A stretch of 64,000 nt of DNA from assembly GCF_040939305.1 (NCBI RefSeq), contig NZ_CP162511.1, positions 3,658,001 through 3,722,000 on the forward strand, written 5' to 3'. The notes beneath the pieces were generated by a model. It saw only the letters and a list, made by a program, of their open reading frames with translations. It had not been told where the DNA came from and did no database searches. Numbering within the stretch: the stretch's first letter is position 1; each line of letters starts with the position of its first letter. Positions 33,059 to 41,292 of the stretch are shown piece after piece. Both the position numbers and the translations under genes were made by a program. The DNA comes from Herbiconiux sp. A18JL235 (GTDB lineage: Bacteria > Actinomycetota > Actinomycetes > Actinomycetales > Microbacteriaceae).

Positions 33059-34240
33059 TCAGGCCCCCGCGCGCTCGACCGAGCGCGCCCGCACGCGCGG
33101 GGCCCAGCCGAAGGCGACGAGCGCTGCACCGAGCGAGAGCTGCCCGAGGAGGGTCAGCACCGCGGAGACGGCCGACCCGTCTCCTCCGGAGGTACCGAAG
33201 GTGTCGGCGATCGACATGCCGAAGCCGAAGCCCGCGAAGAACCGGAAGAAGAGCGCTCCCCCGACCAGCACGAGCATGACGATCGCGATCCGCCGCACCG
33301 TGAACCACGACGCCCGGCGGCTGAGCGCGAGCGCCAGCACCCCGAGCGCGAGTCCCGCCCAGAACACCGCCCACACCAGCACGACCGCAACGTTGTAGCC
33401 GAGCGGGAAGCCGTCGACACTCACCATGCGCTCGTAGACGACGGGCAGCGGAAGCCCGGGCACCTTCGCCAGCGGGTTCCACACCAGGGTGTCGATGGCC
33501 CCCAGCACCACGACGGCGAGCGCCACGACCGCTCCGACGGGAGCGACGGATGCGCGCCGCCGCCACGCGGACCGACGCGGCTGGAGGCCGAGAGGCCCCG
33601 ACCCCGCCACGACGGCGAGCACCCCGAACGCGCCGAGCACGCTGGCCGCGACCCCCACCCCGAGCACCACCGCGACGAAAGCCGGGTTGGCGCCCGACGC
33701 CGCCGCGCCCGGCACGGCCTCCGGATCGGGACCGGCCGGCCACGCGACCACGGCGACGGCGATGAGCGCGGGGCCGACAGCCGCGACCGCCAGCGCCGCC
33801 CGACCGAGGCTGGTGAGCGCCTTCGACGAACCCGCCACCAGGAGAAGGAGCCCGAGCGCGCCGAGGGCGAGGGCGAGTCGGGGGACGATCCACCCCGCGG
33901 CCTCGAGCGCGGAGAGCACGGCCATGGGTGCGGCGCCGGGCTCCGGCGCGATCCCCGCCGTGAAGAAGGTTCCGATCAGCACCACGGCGCAGGCCGCGAC
34001 CAGCGTGGAGCCCCGGCGCGCCAGCCTGCGGGCCAGCGCGCCTCGCGGCTCGCCGGTGTGGGCGGGGCTGTCGCGGTCGAGGGTGACGACGAGGAGCGCG
34101 GCGCCCATCACCACGCCCGCCGACCGCAGCCCCAGCTGGCGGGCCCGCGACGCATCCGTGCGCCACTCCTCGCGGTAGCGCGCCCTGGCTCGAGGGGGCA
34201 GCAGCCTCGCGAGCGCCCGCAGCGCGAGATCGGCGCTCAC
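33059..34240 (-). CDS. Polytopic membrane protein linked to PadR
   Basis: 393 aa. A cytosolic N-terminus (LALRALARLLPPRARARYREEW), as seen in PadR-associated membrane proteins, precedes about nine hydrophobic segments. Examples are LVAACAVVLIGTFFTAGIA, LALALGALGLLLLVAGS, NPAFVAVVLGVGVAASVL, VVLVWAVFWAGLALGVLALAL and RRIAIVMLVLVGGALFFRFFAG. No transporter signature is evident. The GTG start at 34238-34240 overlaps the padR stop (GTGA), so it is probably the regulated target or partner of that PadR. Confidence 0.75.
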   Translation of the reverse strand: MSADLALRALARLLPPRARARYREEWRTDASRARQLGLRSAGVVMGAALLVVTLDRDSPAHTGEPRGALARRLARRGSTLVAACAVVLIGTFFTAGIAPEPGAAPMAVLSALEAAGWIVPRLALALGALGLLLLVAGSSKALTSLGRAALAVAAVGPALIAVAVVAWPAGPDPEAVPGAAASGANPAFVAVVLGVGVAASVLGAFGVLAVVAGSGPLGLQPRRSAWRRRASVAPVGAVVALAVVVLGAIDTLVWNPLAKVPGLPLPVVYERMVSVDGFPLGYNVAVVLVWAVFWAGLALGVLALALSRRASWFTVRRIAIVMLVLVGGALFFRFFAGFGFGMSIADTFGTSGGDGSAVSAVLTLLGQLSLGAALVAFGWAPRVRARSVERAGA

Positions 34241-34575
34241 GCGCGGGCCACCCGCACGCCGTGCCCGCTGGCCGCACCCTTCTCCGCTCGCCGCCGCGCA
34301 ACGACCTCGTGGTGGGCGATCGCGGCCCGCGCCGCGTCTGCCCCCTCCCCCGTCAACTCGTAGAGGCGTCGCCGGGGGCCGGCCCGCTCGCTCTCGTTGT
34401 CCCACACCGACGTCGCCCAGCCGGCGCCTTCGAGCCGCTCGAGGATGGGGTAGACGCTCCCGGCAGGCCGGCCCGTCGCCTTGACCAGCAGCAGCCCCCA
34501 GACCGGCCCCGGTTCATGGAGCAGCACGGACAGCACGTCGACGGTCGCGGGGGTGATTCTCGCCAGACGCTGCAT
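34237..34575 (-). CDS. PadR family transcriptional regulator
   Basis: 112 aa. Winged helix: TPATVDVLSVLLHEPGPVWGLLLVKATGRPAGSVYPILERLEGAG, then a wing WDNESERAGPRRRLYELTGEG. The C-terminal helix is short. The ATG at 34573-34575 lies exactly 6 nt after TAGATT. An AT-rich dyad covers that -10, so autoregulation is likely. Heads the two-gene unit with the membrane protein at 33059-34240. Confidence 0.88.
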   Translation of the reverse strand: MQRLARITPATVDVLSVLLHEPGPVWGLLLVKATGRPAGSVYPILERLEGAGWATSVWDNESERAGPRRRLYELTGEGADAARAAIAHHEVVARRRAEKGAASGHGVRVARA

Positions 34576-34582
34576 GTCGCAA

Positions 34583-34600
34583 ATCTAGCTATATAGAGAT
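34583..34600. promoter_or_regulatory. AT-rich dyad over the padR -10: candidate PadR operator
   Basis: ATCTAGCTATATAGAGAT contains the palindrome CTATATAG with matching ATCT/AGAT ends. It stands out from the GC-rich surroundings and overlaps the TAGATT -10 (34582-34587) and the stop codon of aztA (34589-34591). It fits known AT-rich PadR sites with autorepression. Confidence 0.55.
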
Positions 34601-35317
34601 AGGCCGGTCAAGCGTCGCCGGCGCAGTCGTCTCGAGATGGCCTCCCTCGAGGCGGAGCACGCGGTCGCCGGCGGCGAGGACGACGGGGTCGTGCGATACA
34701 CAGAGCACTCCCGCGCCGCGGGCGGCCTCCTCGCGCAGGACGGTGAGGATGCGGGCGGCGCTCTCGTCGTCGAGGCCCGTGGTCGGTTCGTCGAGGAGGA
34801 GCAGGTCGGCACCGCGCACCACGGCCTGCGCGAGGAGCGCCCGCTGACGCTGCCCTCCGGAGAGGCGCGCGTACGGGCGCCGCACCAGGGGGGCGATGCC
34901 CAGGCGCCGCAGGCCGTCGTCGATGCTGTCTCGCGCAGCGCGGCCGAGCGGCCTCCAGAGCCCCGCCCTCCCCCATGCGCCGACCGCCACCACGTCGCGC
35001 ACCGTGACGGGCAGGTCGTCAGGGACGACGGCGCGCTGCGGAACGAACGCGGCCGACCCGGTGACGACTCGACTGCCGGCAGTCATCGGCCGCACGCCCG
35101 CCACGACCTCGAGGAGCGTCGACTTGCCGGCCCCGTTCGCGCCGGCGATCACGACGATCTCGCCGCGCCGCACGTCGACGTCGGAAGGATGGAGCATCGT
35201 CCGCCCACCCAGGTCGACCCGCGCAGCCCGCAGCGTCAGCAGCGAGTCGAGCACGACGACGGGATCGAGCGGAGGAATCGGCCGAGAATCCGCCACGGGG
35301 CACGCGGGATGAGTCAT
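34589..35317 (-). CDS. aztA: Zinc ABC transporter ATP-binding protein AztA
   Basis: 242 aa. Walker A GANGAGKST, Q-loop AFVPQRA, signature LSGGQRQRALLAQAV, Walker B LLLLDEPTTGLDDES, and H-loop LCVSHDP. Metal-type (ZnuC/MntB class) ATPase with a short N-terminal extension. It is divergent from aztB and shares the Zur-like box at 35337-35357. The ATG at 35315-35317 follows TAGTCT by exactly 6 nt. It should power Zn(II) uptake with AztB and AztC. Confidence 0.88.
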   Translation of the reverse strand: MTHPACPVADSRPIPPLDPVVVLDSLLTLRAARVDLGGRTMLHPSDVDVRRGEIVVIAGANGAGKSTLLEVVAGVRPMTAGSRVVTGSAAFVPQRAVVPDDLPVTVRDVVAVGAWGRAGLWRPLGRAARDSIDDGLRRLGIAPLVRRPYARLSGGQRQRALLAQAVVRGADLLLLDEPTTGLDDESAARILTVLREEAARGAGVLCVSHDPVVLAAGDRVLRLEGGHLETTAPATLDRPISI

Positions 35318-35336
35318 CCGGCCAGACTATCCCATT

Positions 35337-35357
35337 TGATAATCGTTCTCATTATCA
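35337..35357. promoter_or_regulatory. Zur-type operator between aztA and aztB
   Basis: TGATAATCGTTCTCATTATCA is a 21-bp dyad (TGATAAT/ATTATCA with 7-nt centre), matching the general form of actinobacterial Zur/Fur boxes. The -10 boxes of aztA (35324-35329, minus) and aztB (TAAGGT at 35359-35364, plus) flank it. The -35 regions of both promoters should therefore fall inside it. One bound dimer could shut off both transcripts when zinc is ample. Confidence 0.8.
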
Positions 35358-35372
35358 ATAAGGTCGACAGCC

Positions 35373-36200
35373 ATGCCCCCTCTCTCCGCCGCCCTCGAGC
35401 CGTTCGCCCTGGACTTCCTCCAGCGCGCCCTGGTGGGCGGCAGCCTCGTCGCCGTGCTGTGCGGGGTGGTGGGAACCTGGGTGGTCATCCGCGGCATGGC
35501 GTTCCTCGGCGAGGCCCTCGCCCACGGCATGCTCCCCGGCGTCGCCGCGGCCACGCTCCTCGGGCTGCCGGTCCTCGTGGGCGGCGCGGTGAGCGCCGTG
35601 GCGATGAGCCTCGGCATCGGCGCTCTCCAGCGACGCGGCCGGCTGAGCTACGACACCAGCATCGGTCTGCTCTTCGTGTCGATGCTGGCGCTCGGCGTGA
35701 TCGTCATCTCGCACTCCGGCAGCTTCGCCACCGATGCCACCTCCATCCTGTTCGGCGATATCCTCGCCATCGACCACGCCGACCTGCTCATGCTGGCCAT
35801 CGCTGCAGCCGTCGGGGTCGCCGCCGCCGGGCTCTTCCACCGCCCCCTGGTGGCTCTCGCCCTCGATCCGCGCATCGCCGCCGTGCTCGGCCTCGCTCCC
35901 CGGCTCGCGCAGGCGGTGCTCGTCGGGCTCGTCAGCCTCGCCGTCGTCGCCTCCTATCAGGCGGTCGGCTCCCTTCTGGTCGTCGGCCTGCTGCTCGCTC
36001 CTGCTGTCGCCGCCGGGCACTGGACGAACCGCATCGCCGCACGGATGCTGCTGGCCGCAGCCCTCGGCACGGTCGCCGTCTTCACGGGCCTGCTGGTCTC
36101 CTGGCACGCCGCTACGGCGGCGGGAGCGTCGGTGGCTCTGTCGGCCATCGTCATCGCCGCACTGTCGTGGGCGGTGCGCTCACGCGTGCCTCGCACCTGA
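35373..36200 (+). CDS. aztB: Zinc ABC transporter permease AztB
   Basis: 275 aa, ABC-3 family (ZnuB/MntC class), with about eight membrane helices. Typical pieces are LVGGSLVAVLCGVVGTWVVIRGMAFLGEALAHGMLPG at the N-terminus, YDTSIGLLFVSMLALGVIVI, and ASYQAVGSLLVVGLLLAPAVAAG near the end. It starts 16 nt after the Zur-like box, giving a 5' leader of only a few nucleotides. The downstream genes are an AztD-like lipoprotein, AztC and AztD. Confidence 0.9.
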   Translation: MPPLSAALEPFALDFLQRALVGGSLVAVLCGVVGTWVVIRGMAFLGEALAHGMLPGVAAATLLGLPVLVGGAVSAVAMSLGIGALQRRGRLSYDTSIGLLFVSMLALGVIVISHSGSFATDATSILFGDILAIDHADLLMLAIAAAVGVAAAGLFHRPLVALALDPRIAAVLGLAPRLAQAVLVGLVSLAVVASYQAVGSLLVVGLLLAPAVAAGHWTNRIAARMLLAAALGTVAVFTGLLVSWHAATAAGASVALSAIVIAALSWAVRSRVPRT

Positions 36201-36231
36201 CCTCGGCCATCGCAATCGCCCGCCCCGTCCG

Positions 36232-36243
36232 CCCCCCCCCCCC
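36232..36243 (+). repeat. Run of 12 cytosines just upstream of an RBS
   Basis: C12 homopolymer in the short gap between aztB and the next gene, ending 3 nt before the GAAAGG ribosome site and 14 nt before the GTG start at 36257. It could vary in length by slippage and tune translation of the downstream genes. It is also a position prone to sequencing error. Confidence 0.75.
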
Positions 36244-36256
36244 GCGAAAGGCCCCT

Positions 36257-37576
36257 GTGCACCACCGTCCCGCAGTACTTCTCCTGACCACGGTCGCCTC
36301 CCTCTGTCTCACCGCCTGCACCTCCGTGCCGGCAGCAGGCCCGCACGGAGCCGCCTCGGCCGGCGGCGGGTCGTCCCCCGCCGGCGCAGCACCCGGCACC
36401 GGCGACGGGCACGGCGCCGTCTCCGGAGCCGCCGAGGTCGCCGAACCGCAGCTCGGGCTCACCACCATCGACCGCTCGGGCACCGTCACCCACCTCGACC
36501 TGCTCGACGAGAGCCTCACCACGATCGGCCGCATCGACGAGCCGCACGCCCTCACCACCGACGGCCGCTACCTCTTCGCCGCCACCCGCGACGGCGTCGA
36601 GATCGTCGACAGCGGCGTCTGGACCTGGGACCACATCGACCACTTCCACTACTACCGCGCCGAGCCCCGCCTCCTCGGCACGGTCAGCGGCAGCGGCAGC
36701 GGCAGCGCGACGGTCGCCACCACGAATCTCTCCACCAGCGGCGGCACCGGCCTGTTCTTCCCCGAGTCGGGCGACGCTGTCCTGCTCGACACCGCCGCAC
36801 TCTCGCGCGGCGAGGTCGAGGAGCGGTTCCGGATGCGTACCCCGCCCCACGCAGGGCTGGTCGTTCCCGTCGGCTCCTACGCCCTCGTGACCGAACCGAG
36901 CCCGGCCTCCCTGCCCGCCGCGGCCACCTCATCCGCATCCGCCGCTCGGGCTGTTCCCGCGTCTTCCGTCACGGCCTACACCGCCGACGGCGAGCCGACC
37001 GGTGTCACCGAGGCCTGCACCGATGCCGCCGGCACCATCACGACCCGGGTCGGCGCCGTGATCGGCTGCACCGACGGCGCCCTCCTCGCCACCGTCACCG
37101 ACGACGAGCTCGTCCTGGAGCGCATCCCCTACCCGGCCGGGAGCACGGCCCCGGCGGCCACCTCGTTCGACAACCGCGAGGGCCGCCCGACCGTGGCGGG
37201 GCTCGCGGGCTCCGACGGCATCTGGATGCTGGACACCCGCCGACGTTCGTGGTCGCTCCTGCCCGTGCCCACCCCTCTCGCGGCGGTCACCGCGGTGGAC
37301 GACGACGAACAGCACGTACTGGCGCTCGCCACCGATGGCCGGATGCTCGTGATCGACGGCGCCGACGGATCGCTCCTCGCGCAGACCGACCCGCTCGTCG
37401 CCGACTCGCTCGCCGCCGGCGAGACCCCGCGTCTCGTGGCCGACCAGCAGCGGGCGTACCTCAGCGGACCGAGGGAGCTGATGCTCTGGGAGATCGACTT
37501 CGCCGACGACGCCCGCATCGCCCGCAGTTTCCCGACCTCCACCGAGCCGGCCTTCGCGGCCGAGACAGGACGCTGA
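36257..37576 (+). CDS. AztD-like beta-propeller lipoprotein with His-rich site
   Basis: 439 aa. Lipoprotein signal (AVLLLTTVASLCLTAC), then a Gly/Ala-rich linker and a WD40-like propeller region with repeating 'D..G' blades. The notable WDHIDHFHYYRAEP segment puts four His/Asp pairs close together, suitable for Zn(II). It resembles AztD zinc chaperones in size, export and locus position but is clearly distinct from the AztD at 38583-39797. GTG start at 36257 with GAAAGG upstream and a C12 tract before it. Probably a second periplasmic zinc carrier; that is inference. Confidence 0.72.
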   Translation: MHHRPAVLLLTTVASLCLTACTSVPAAGPHGAASAGGGSSPAGAAPGTGDGHGAVSGAAEVAEPQLGLTTIDRSGTVTHLDLLDESLTTIGRIDEPHALTTDGRYLFAATRDGVEIVDSGVWTWDHIDHFHYYRAEPRLLGTVSGSGSGSATVATTNLSTSGGTGLFFPESGDAVLLDTAALSRGEVEERFRMRTPPHAGLVVPVGSYALVTEPSPASLPAAATSSASAARAVPASSVTAYTADGEPTGVTEACTDAAGTITTRVGAVIGCTDGALLATVTDDELVLERIPYPAGSTAPAATSFDNREGRPTVAGLAGSDGIWMLDTRRRSWSLLPVPTPLAAVTAVDDDEQHVLALATDGRMLVIDGADGSLLAQTDPLVADSLAAGETPRLVADQQRAYLSGPRELMLWEIDFADDARIARSFPTSTEPAFAAETGR

Positions 37577-37578
37577 GC

Positions 37579-38550
37579 ATGCGCCGATCCCGACACCGCT
37601 CGACCCGCGGAGCCGTCGTGGCCGCCGCCGGCCTGACCGCAGTCCTGCTCGCCGGATGCACGGCGGCGTCCGGCCACGCCTCGGGCCTCACCGGCTCCCC
37701 TGGCGCTTCGTCGGGCGGCCGCCCCTCCGTCGTGGTGACGACCAACATCCTCGGCGACGTGGTGACCGAGCTCGCCGGCGAGCAGCTCGCCGTGACAACA
37801 CTCATGAAGTCCGACGCCGACCCGCACTCCTTCGAGATCTCGGCGCAGGAGGCCGCGATGCTCGGCTCGGCCGCGCTCGTGGTGTCGAACGGACTCGGGC
37901 TCGAGGAGGGGTTGCAGCAGCACCTTGACCGGGCGGAGGCCGGTGGTGTTCCCGTGTTCCGCGCCGGCGACGCCATCGACGTGCTCGACTATCGCGCGCG
38001 CGACACGGCGGGCCTGCCCGACCCGCACTTCTGGACAGACCCCGCGCGCATGCTCGACGTCGTCGACGCCCTCGAGCCGATGCTGGCCGCCGTCGACGGT
38101 GTCGACGCCGAGGCGATCCTCGCGCAGAGCGACGACTACCGCGGCGCCCTGCGCGCACTCGACGCCGAGATGACCGCCGCCTTCGGCACCCTGCCTGCCG
38201 AGCGCCGCGCACTCGTCACCAACCACCACGTCTTCGGCTACCTCGCCGACCGCTACGACTTCGAGCTCGTCGGAGCGGTCATCCCCGGGGGCACCACGCT
38301 CGCCGCTCCCTCCGCCTCCGATCTCGCCGAGCTGGTCGAGGCGATCGAGTCCACAGGGGTGCGCACGATCTTCGCGGAGTCGTCGTCGCCCGACCGGCTG
38401 ATGCAGGCCCTCGCCGCCGAGGCCGATCTCGAGGTCGACGTCGTCGAGCTCTACACCGAGTCGCTCACCTCCGCCGAGGGCGGAGCACCCGACTACCTGA
38501 CCATGATGCGCGTCAACACCGAGCGCATCGCCACCGGGCTCTCGGCCTGA
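37579..38550 (+). CDS. aztC: Zinc ABC transporter substrate-binding lipoprotein AztC
   Basis: 323 aa. Lipobox LAGC, then a cluster A-I binding protein. Metal-ligand His are visible in SDADPHSFEIS, LPDPHFWTDP and VTNHHVFGYLADRYDF, with the final acidic ligand expected after TIFAESSSPDRL. It lacks the long His-rich loop of ZnuA, a feature of AztC, which receives zinc from AztD. The gene begins 2 nt after the upstream stop. Confidence 0.9.
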   Translation: MRRSRHRSTRGAVVAAAGLTAVLLAGCTAASGHASGLTGSPGASSGGRPSVVVTTNILGDVVTELAGEQLAVTTLMKSDADPHSFEISAQEAAMLGSAALVVSNGLGLEEGLQQHLDRAEAGGVPVFRAGDAIDVLDYRARDTAGLPDPHFWTDPARMLDVVDALEPMLAAVDGVDAEAILAQSDDYRGALRALDAEMTAAFGTLPAERRALVTNHHVFGYLADRYDFELVGAVIPGGTTLAAPSASDLAELVEAIESTGVRTIFAESSSPDRLMQALAAEADLEVDVVELYTESLTSAEGGAPDYLTMMRVNTERIATGLSA

Positions 38551-38582
38551 GCGCCTACCCCACACGAGAGAGAAAGCACACC

Positions 38583-39797
38583 ATGAGAACATCCCTGGCA
38601 CGTCGGGCCGGCCTCGCCGCCCTGACCACCGGAACGGCGCTCGCGCTCGCGGCCTGCTCCGCCCCCGCCACCGGCGGAGGCACGGCGACCGGCTCCGGAG
38701 AGCGGCCCACCGCATCCGCCTCCGGAGCGCGGGTCGCCGTCTCCTACGAGGGCGGCATCCTCGTGCTCGACGGCACGACGCTCGACACCATCGCCGACCT
38801 CGACTCCGAGGAGTTCACCCGCCTGAACCCGGCGGGGGACGGGCGGCACGTCATGGTGACGATGAGCGAGGGCTTCCAGGTGCTCGACACCGCCGCGGGC
38901 ACCGACGGCGACCCGGAGCTCACCGGTCTCGTCTTCGAGGCCGACACCCCGGGTCACGTGGTGCGGCACGCCGGCAAGACGATCCTCTACGCCGACGGCA
39001 CCAGCGACACCACGGTGTTCGACACCGCCGAGCTGGCCGACGCGGATGCCCTCCCCGAGGTCGAGACCGTCGAGGGCGTCGAGGCGCACCACGGCGTCTC
39101 CGTCGTGCTCGAAGACGGCACCTTCATCACCACGGTAGGCAGCGCCGAGGGCCGCACCGGCATCGTGGTGCGCGACGCCTCGGGAACCGAGATCGCCACG
39201 AGCGACCAGTGCCCCGGTGTGCACGGGGAAGGCACCGCTTCCGACGAGGCCGTGGTGTTCGGTTGCGAGAACGGCGCCCTCGTCTACCGCGACGGCGCCA
39301 TCCTGAAGCTCGACGCCCCCGACCAGCCCTACGGCCGCATGGGCAATGCCTACGTGAGCGAGAGCAGCCCCGTCGTGGTGGGTGACTACAAGAGCGACCC
39401 CGACGCCGAGGGCTACTTGCTGCATGCCGTCACCCTCATCGACACCGCCGCGGGCACCCTCGACGTCGTCGACCTGCCCGAGGGAGTGGAGTACACCTTC
39501 CGTGACGTGGCACGCGGCCCGGGCGATCTCGCCTACGTGCTCGCCACCGACGGCGCAATCCACGTGCTCGACCCCGAGACCGGCGAGATCGAGCGGGAGC
39601 TCCCGGTGATCGACGCATGGACCGGGCCGAAGGAATGGCAGGATGCGCATCCCGCCCTCGTCGTGGCCGGCGACATCGCCTACGTCACCGAGCCGGCGAC
39701 GAACAGCATCCACGCCGTCGACCTCACGACCGGTGAGATCCTCGCCACCGGCGAACTCGAGGTCACTCCGAACGAGATAGCCGTCGCCCGGAGCTGA
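38583..39797 (+). CDS. aztD: Zinc metallochaperone AztD
   Basis: 404 aa. Lipoprotein signal ending ALALAAC, then a seven-bladed-type propeller with repeated ...DGxxxxV.D.. strands. Candidate ligands appear in VEAHHGVSVVLEDGTFITTVG, QCPGVHGEGTAS and VVFGCENGALVYRDG; the two Cys flanking may form a disulfide. AztD binds Zn(II) in the periplasm and hands it to AztC. ATG at 38583 follows GAGAGAAAG. Its last 35 nt overlap the convergent polyol dehydrogenase gene. Confidence 0.88.
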   Translation: MRTSLARRAGLAALTTGTALALAACSAPATGGGTATGSGERPTASASGARVAVSYEGGILVLDGTTLDTIADLDSEEFTRLNPAGDGRHVMVTMSEGFQVLDTAAGTDGDPELTGLVFEADTPGHVVRHAGKTILYADGTSDTTVFDTAELADADALPEVETVEGVEAHHGVSVVLEDGTFITTVGSAEGRTGIVVRDASGTEIATSDQCPGVHGEGTASDEAVVFGCENGALVYRDGAILKLDAPDQPYGRMGNAYVSESSPVVVGDYKSDPDAEGYLLHAVTLIDTAAGTLDVVDLPEGVEYTFRDVARGPGDLAYVLATDGAIHVLDPETGEIERELPVIDAWTGPKEWQDAHPALVVAGDIAYVTEPATNSIHAVDLTTGEILATGELEVTPNEIAVARS

Positions 39798-41292
39798 CGT
39801 CTCGCACGACAGCTCTCACGCCGTAGGCCCTGATCGCCGCGCCGTAGGCGGCGACGAGGCCGCCGACACGCGGGTCGGCTGCGAGGTCGCCGAGGAAGTG
39901 CGTCGCGCGCACCGCCTCTGCGCCCGCCGCCGGCCCGCCGTCTGCCCGGCGCGCCCCGCCTGACCGGCCCCCACCGCCCTCGCGGCGCTCATCGTCCGAC
40001 CCGGCAGCCCGCTCGAAGTGAGCGGCGAGCACGAGCGCTGCCACGTCGACCGGGAGTCCGAGCGCCAACCGGTCGCGCACGACCGGCAGAACGAACGCCG
40101 AGAGGCGGTTCTCCGCATCCATCGCCAGCCGTTCGACGGTGTCGCGCACCCACGGGTTCGAGTAGCGCTCGATGAGCGTGTCGCAGTAGACCGCGAGGTC
40201 GATGCCGGGCACCTCGGGCAGCACGGCGAGCGCCTCCCCGAACCAGGCCCGTAGCAGTGCGACCACGTCAGGGTCGGCCATCGCCTCGTCGACCAGCTCG
40301 TGCCCGAGCAACGACGACGGATGCGCGAGCGCCTGGTGCGAGGCGTTCAGCAATCGCAGCTTCATCGTCTCGTAGGGCGCCACGTCGTCGACGAACTGGG
40401 CACCGGCGCGTTCGAGCGGGGGGCGGCCGAGCGGGAAGTCGTCTTCGATCACCCACTGCGCGAACGGCTCGGCCATCACCGGCCAGGCGTCGTCGACGCC
40501 GAAGACCTCGCGCACGAGCTCACGGTCGCCGTCGGTGGTGATGGGGGTGATGCGATCGACCATGGTGCTCGGGAACGCGACCTCCGCGGCCATCCACTCC
40601 GCCAGCTCGGGGTCGACGGTCTTCGCGAAGGCCAGCAGCGCGGCGCGCGCGATGCTGCCGTTGCCCTGCACGTTGTCGCAGGAGAGCACGGTGAACGGCG
40701 GGATGCCGCGCGACCGCCGCATCCGGAGGCCGGCCACGATGAAACCGAACACCGAGCGCGGGACGATGGGGTCGGCGCCCACCTCGGTACCGGGTGCACC
40801 GCCGCCGACCGCCGCGAGGTCGGCGAGCACGCCTTCCGACACGGGCGCGAACTCCCCCGTCGCCGGGTCGGTCTCGTACCCGCCCTCCGTGATCGTGAGC
40901 GACACGATCCGGATGCCCGGGTCGGCCAGCCGCTCCAGCACGGCAACCGGGTCGGCGGGCGCGTGAAGGTGCTCCACCACCGAGCCGATCGTGCGCGCCT
41001 CGAGTCGGCCGTCGGCGTGCTTCAGCACCTGCGTGTAGCGGCACCGTTGCGTGGTCATCACCTCGTGCATCCGCTCGTCGTGGGCGAGAACGTTCACGCC
41101 GACGATCCCCCAGTCGAGCGCCAGCCCGTCGTTCATGAGCGTGTCGAGGTAGGCGGCCTGGTGGGCGCGGTGGAACGCGCCGAAGCCGAAGTGCACGATG
41201 CCGGCCGTGACGTCGTCGCGCGAGTACAGCGGTTGGGCGACGGGGAGCCTGCCGCGATCGGGTGCCGCGATGGTGCCGGGGAGGGCGGTCAT
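39763..41292 (-). CDS. Mannitol dehydrogenase family NAD-dependent polyol/hexonate dehydrogenase
   Basis: 509 aa, in the usual range for the long-chain mannitol dehydrogenase family (MtlD/UxuB/DalD). The N-terminal Rossmann start is IVHFGFGAFHRAHQAAYLDTL. The catalytic Lys/Asn/His cluster appears in MKLRLLNASHQALAH. The LSCDNVQGNG and FPSTMVDRITP motifs are present. The C-terminal ~60 residues include a Gly/Arg-rich insert. It is the last gene of an operon with a sugar ABC transporter and esterase and should oxidise the imported polyol or hexonate. Substrate not determined. Confidence 0.87.
   Translation of the reverse strand: MTALPGTIAAPDRGRLPVAQPLYSRDDVTAGIVHFGFGAFHRAHQAAYLDTLMNDGLALDWGIVGVNVLAHDERMHEVMTTQRCRYTQVLKHADGRLEARTIGSVVEHLHAPADPVAVLERLADPGIRIVSLTITEGGYETDPATGEFAPVSEGVLADLAAVGGGAPGTEVGADPIVPRSVFGFIVAGLRMRRSRGIPPFTVLSCDNVQGNGSIARAALLAFAKTVDPELAEWMAAEVAFPSTMVDRITPITTDGDRELVREVFGVDDAWPVMAEPFAQWVIEDDFPLGRPPLERAGAQFVDDVAPYETMKLRLLNASHQALAHPSSLLGHELVDEAMADPDVVALLRAWFGEALAVLPEVPGIDLAVYCDTLIERYSNPWVRDTVERLAMDAENRLSAFVLPVVRDRLALGLPVDVAALVLAAHFERAAGSDDERREGGGGRSGGARRADGGPAAGAEAVRATHFLGDLAADPRVGGLVAAYGAAIRAYGVRAVVRDVSSGRRLSRSE

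Noticed and set aside
34637..36256. N-terminal extension of the AztD-like gene through aztA and aztB
   Set aside because: The long open frame has no domain before the lipoprotein signal at the GTG 36257; the upstream part is antisense to aztA and out of frame with aztB.
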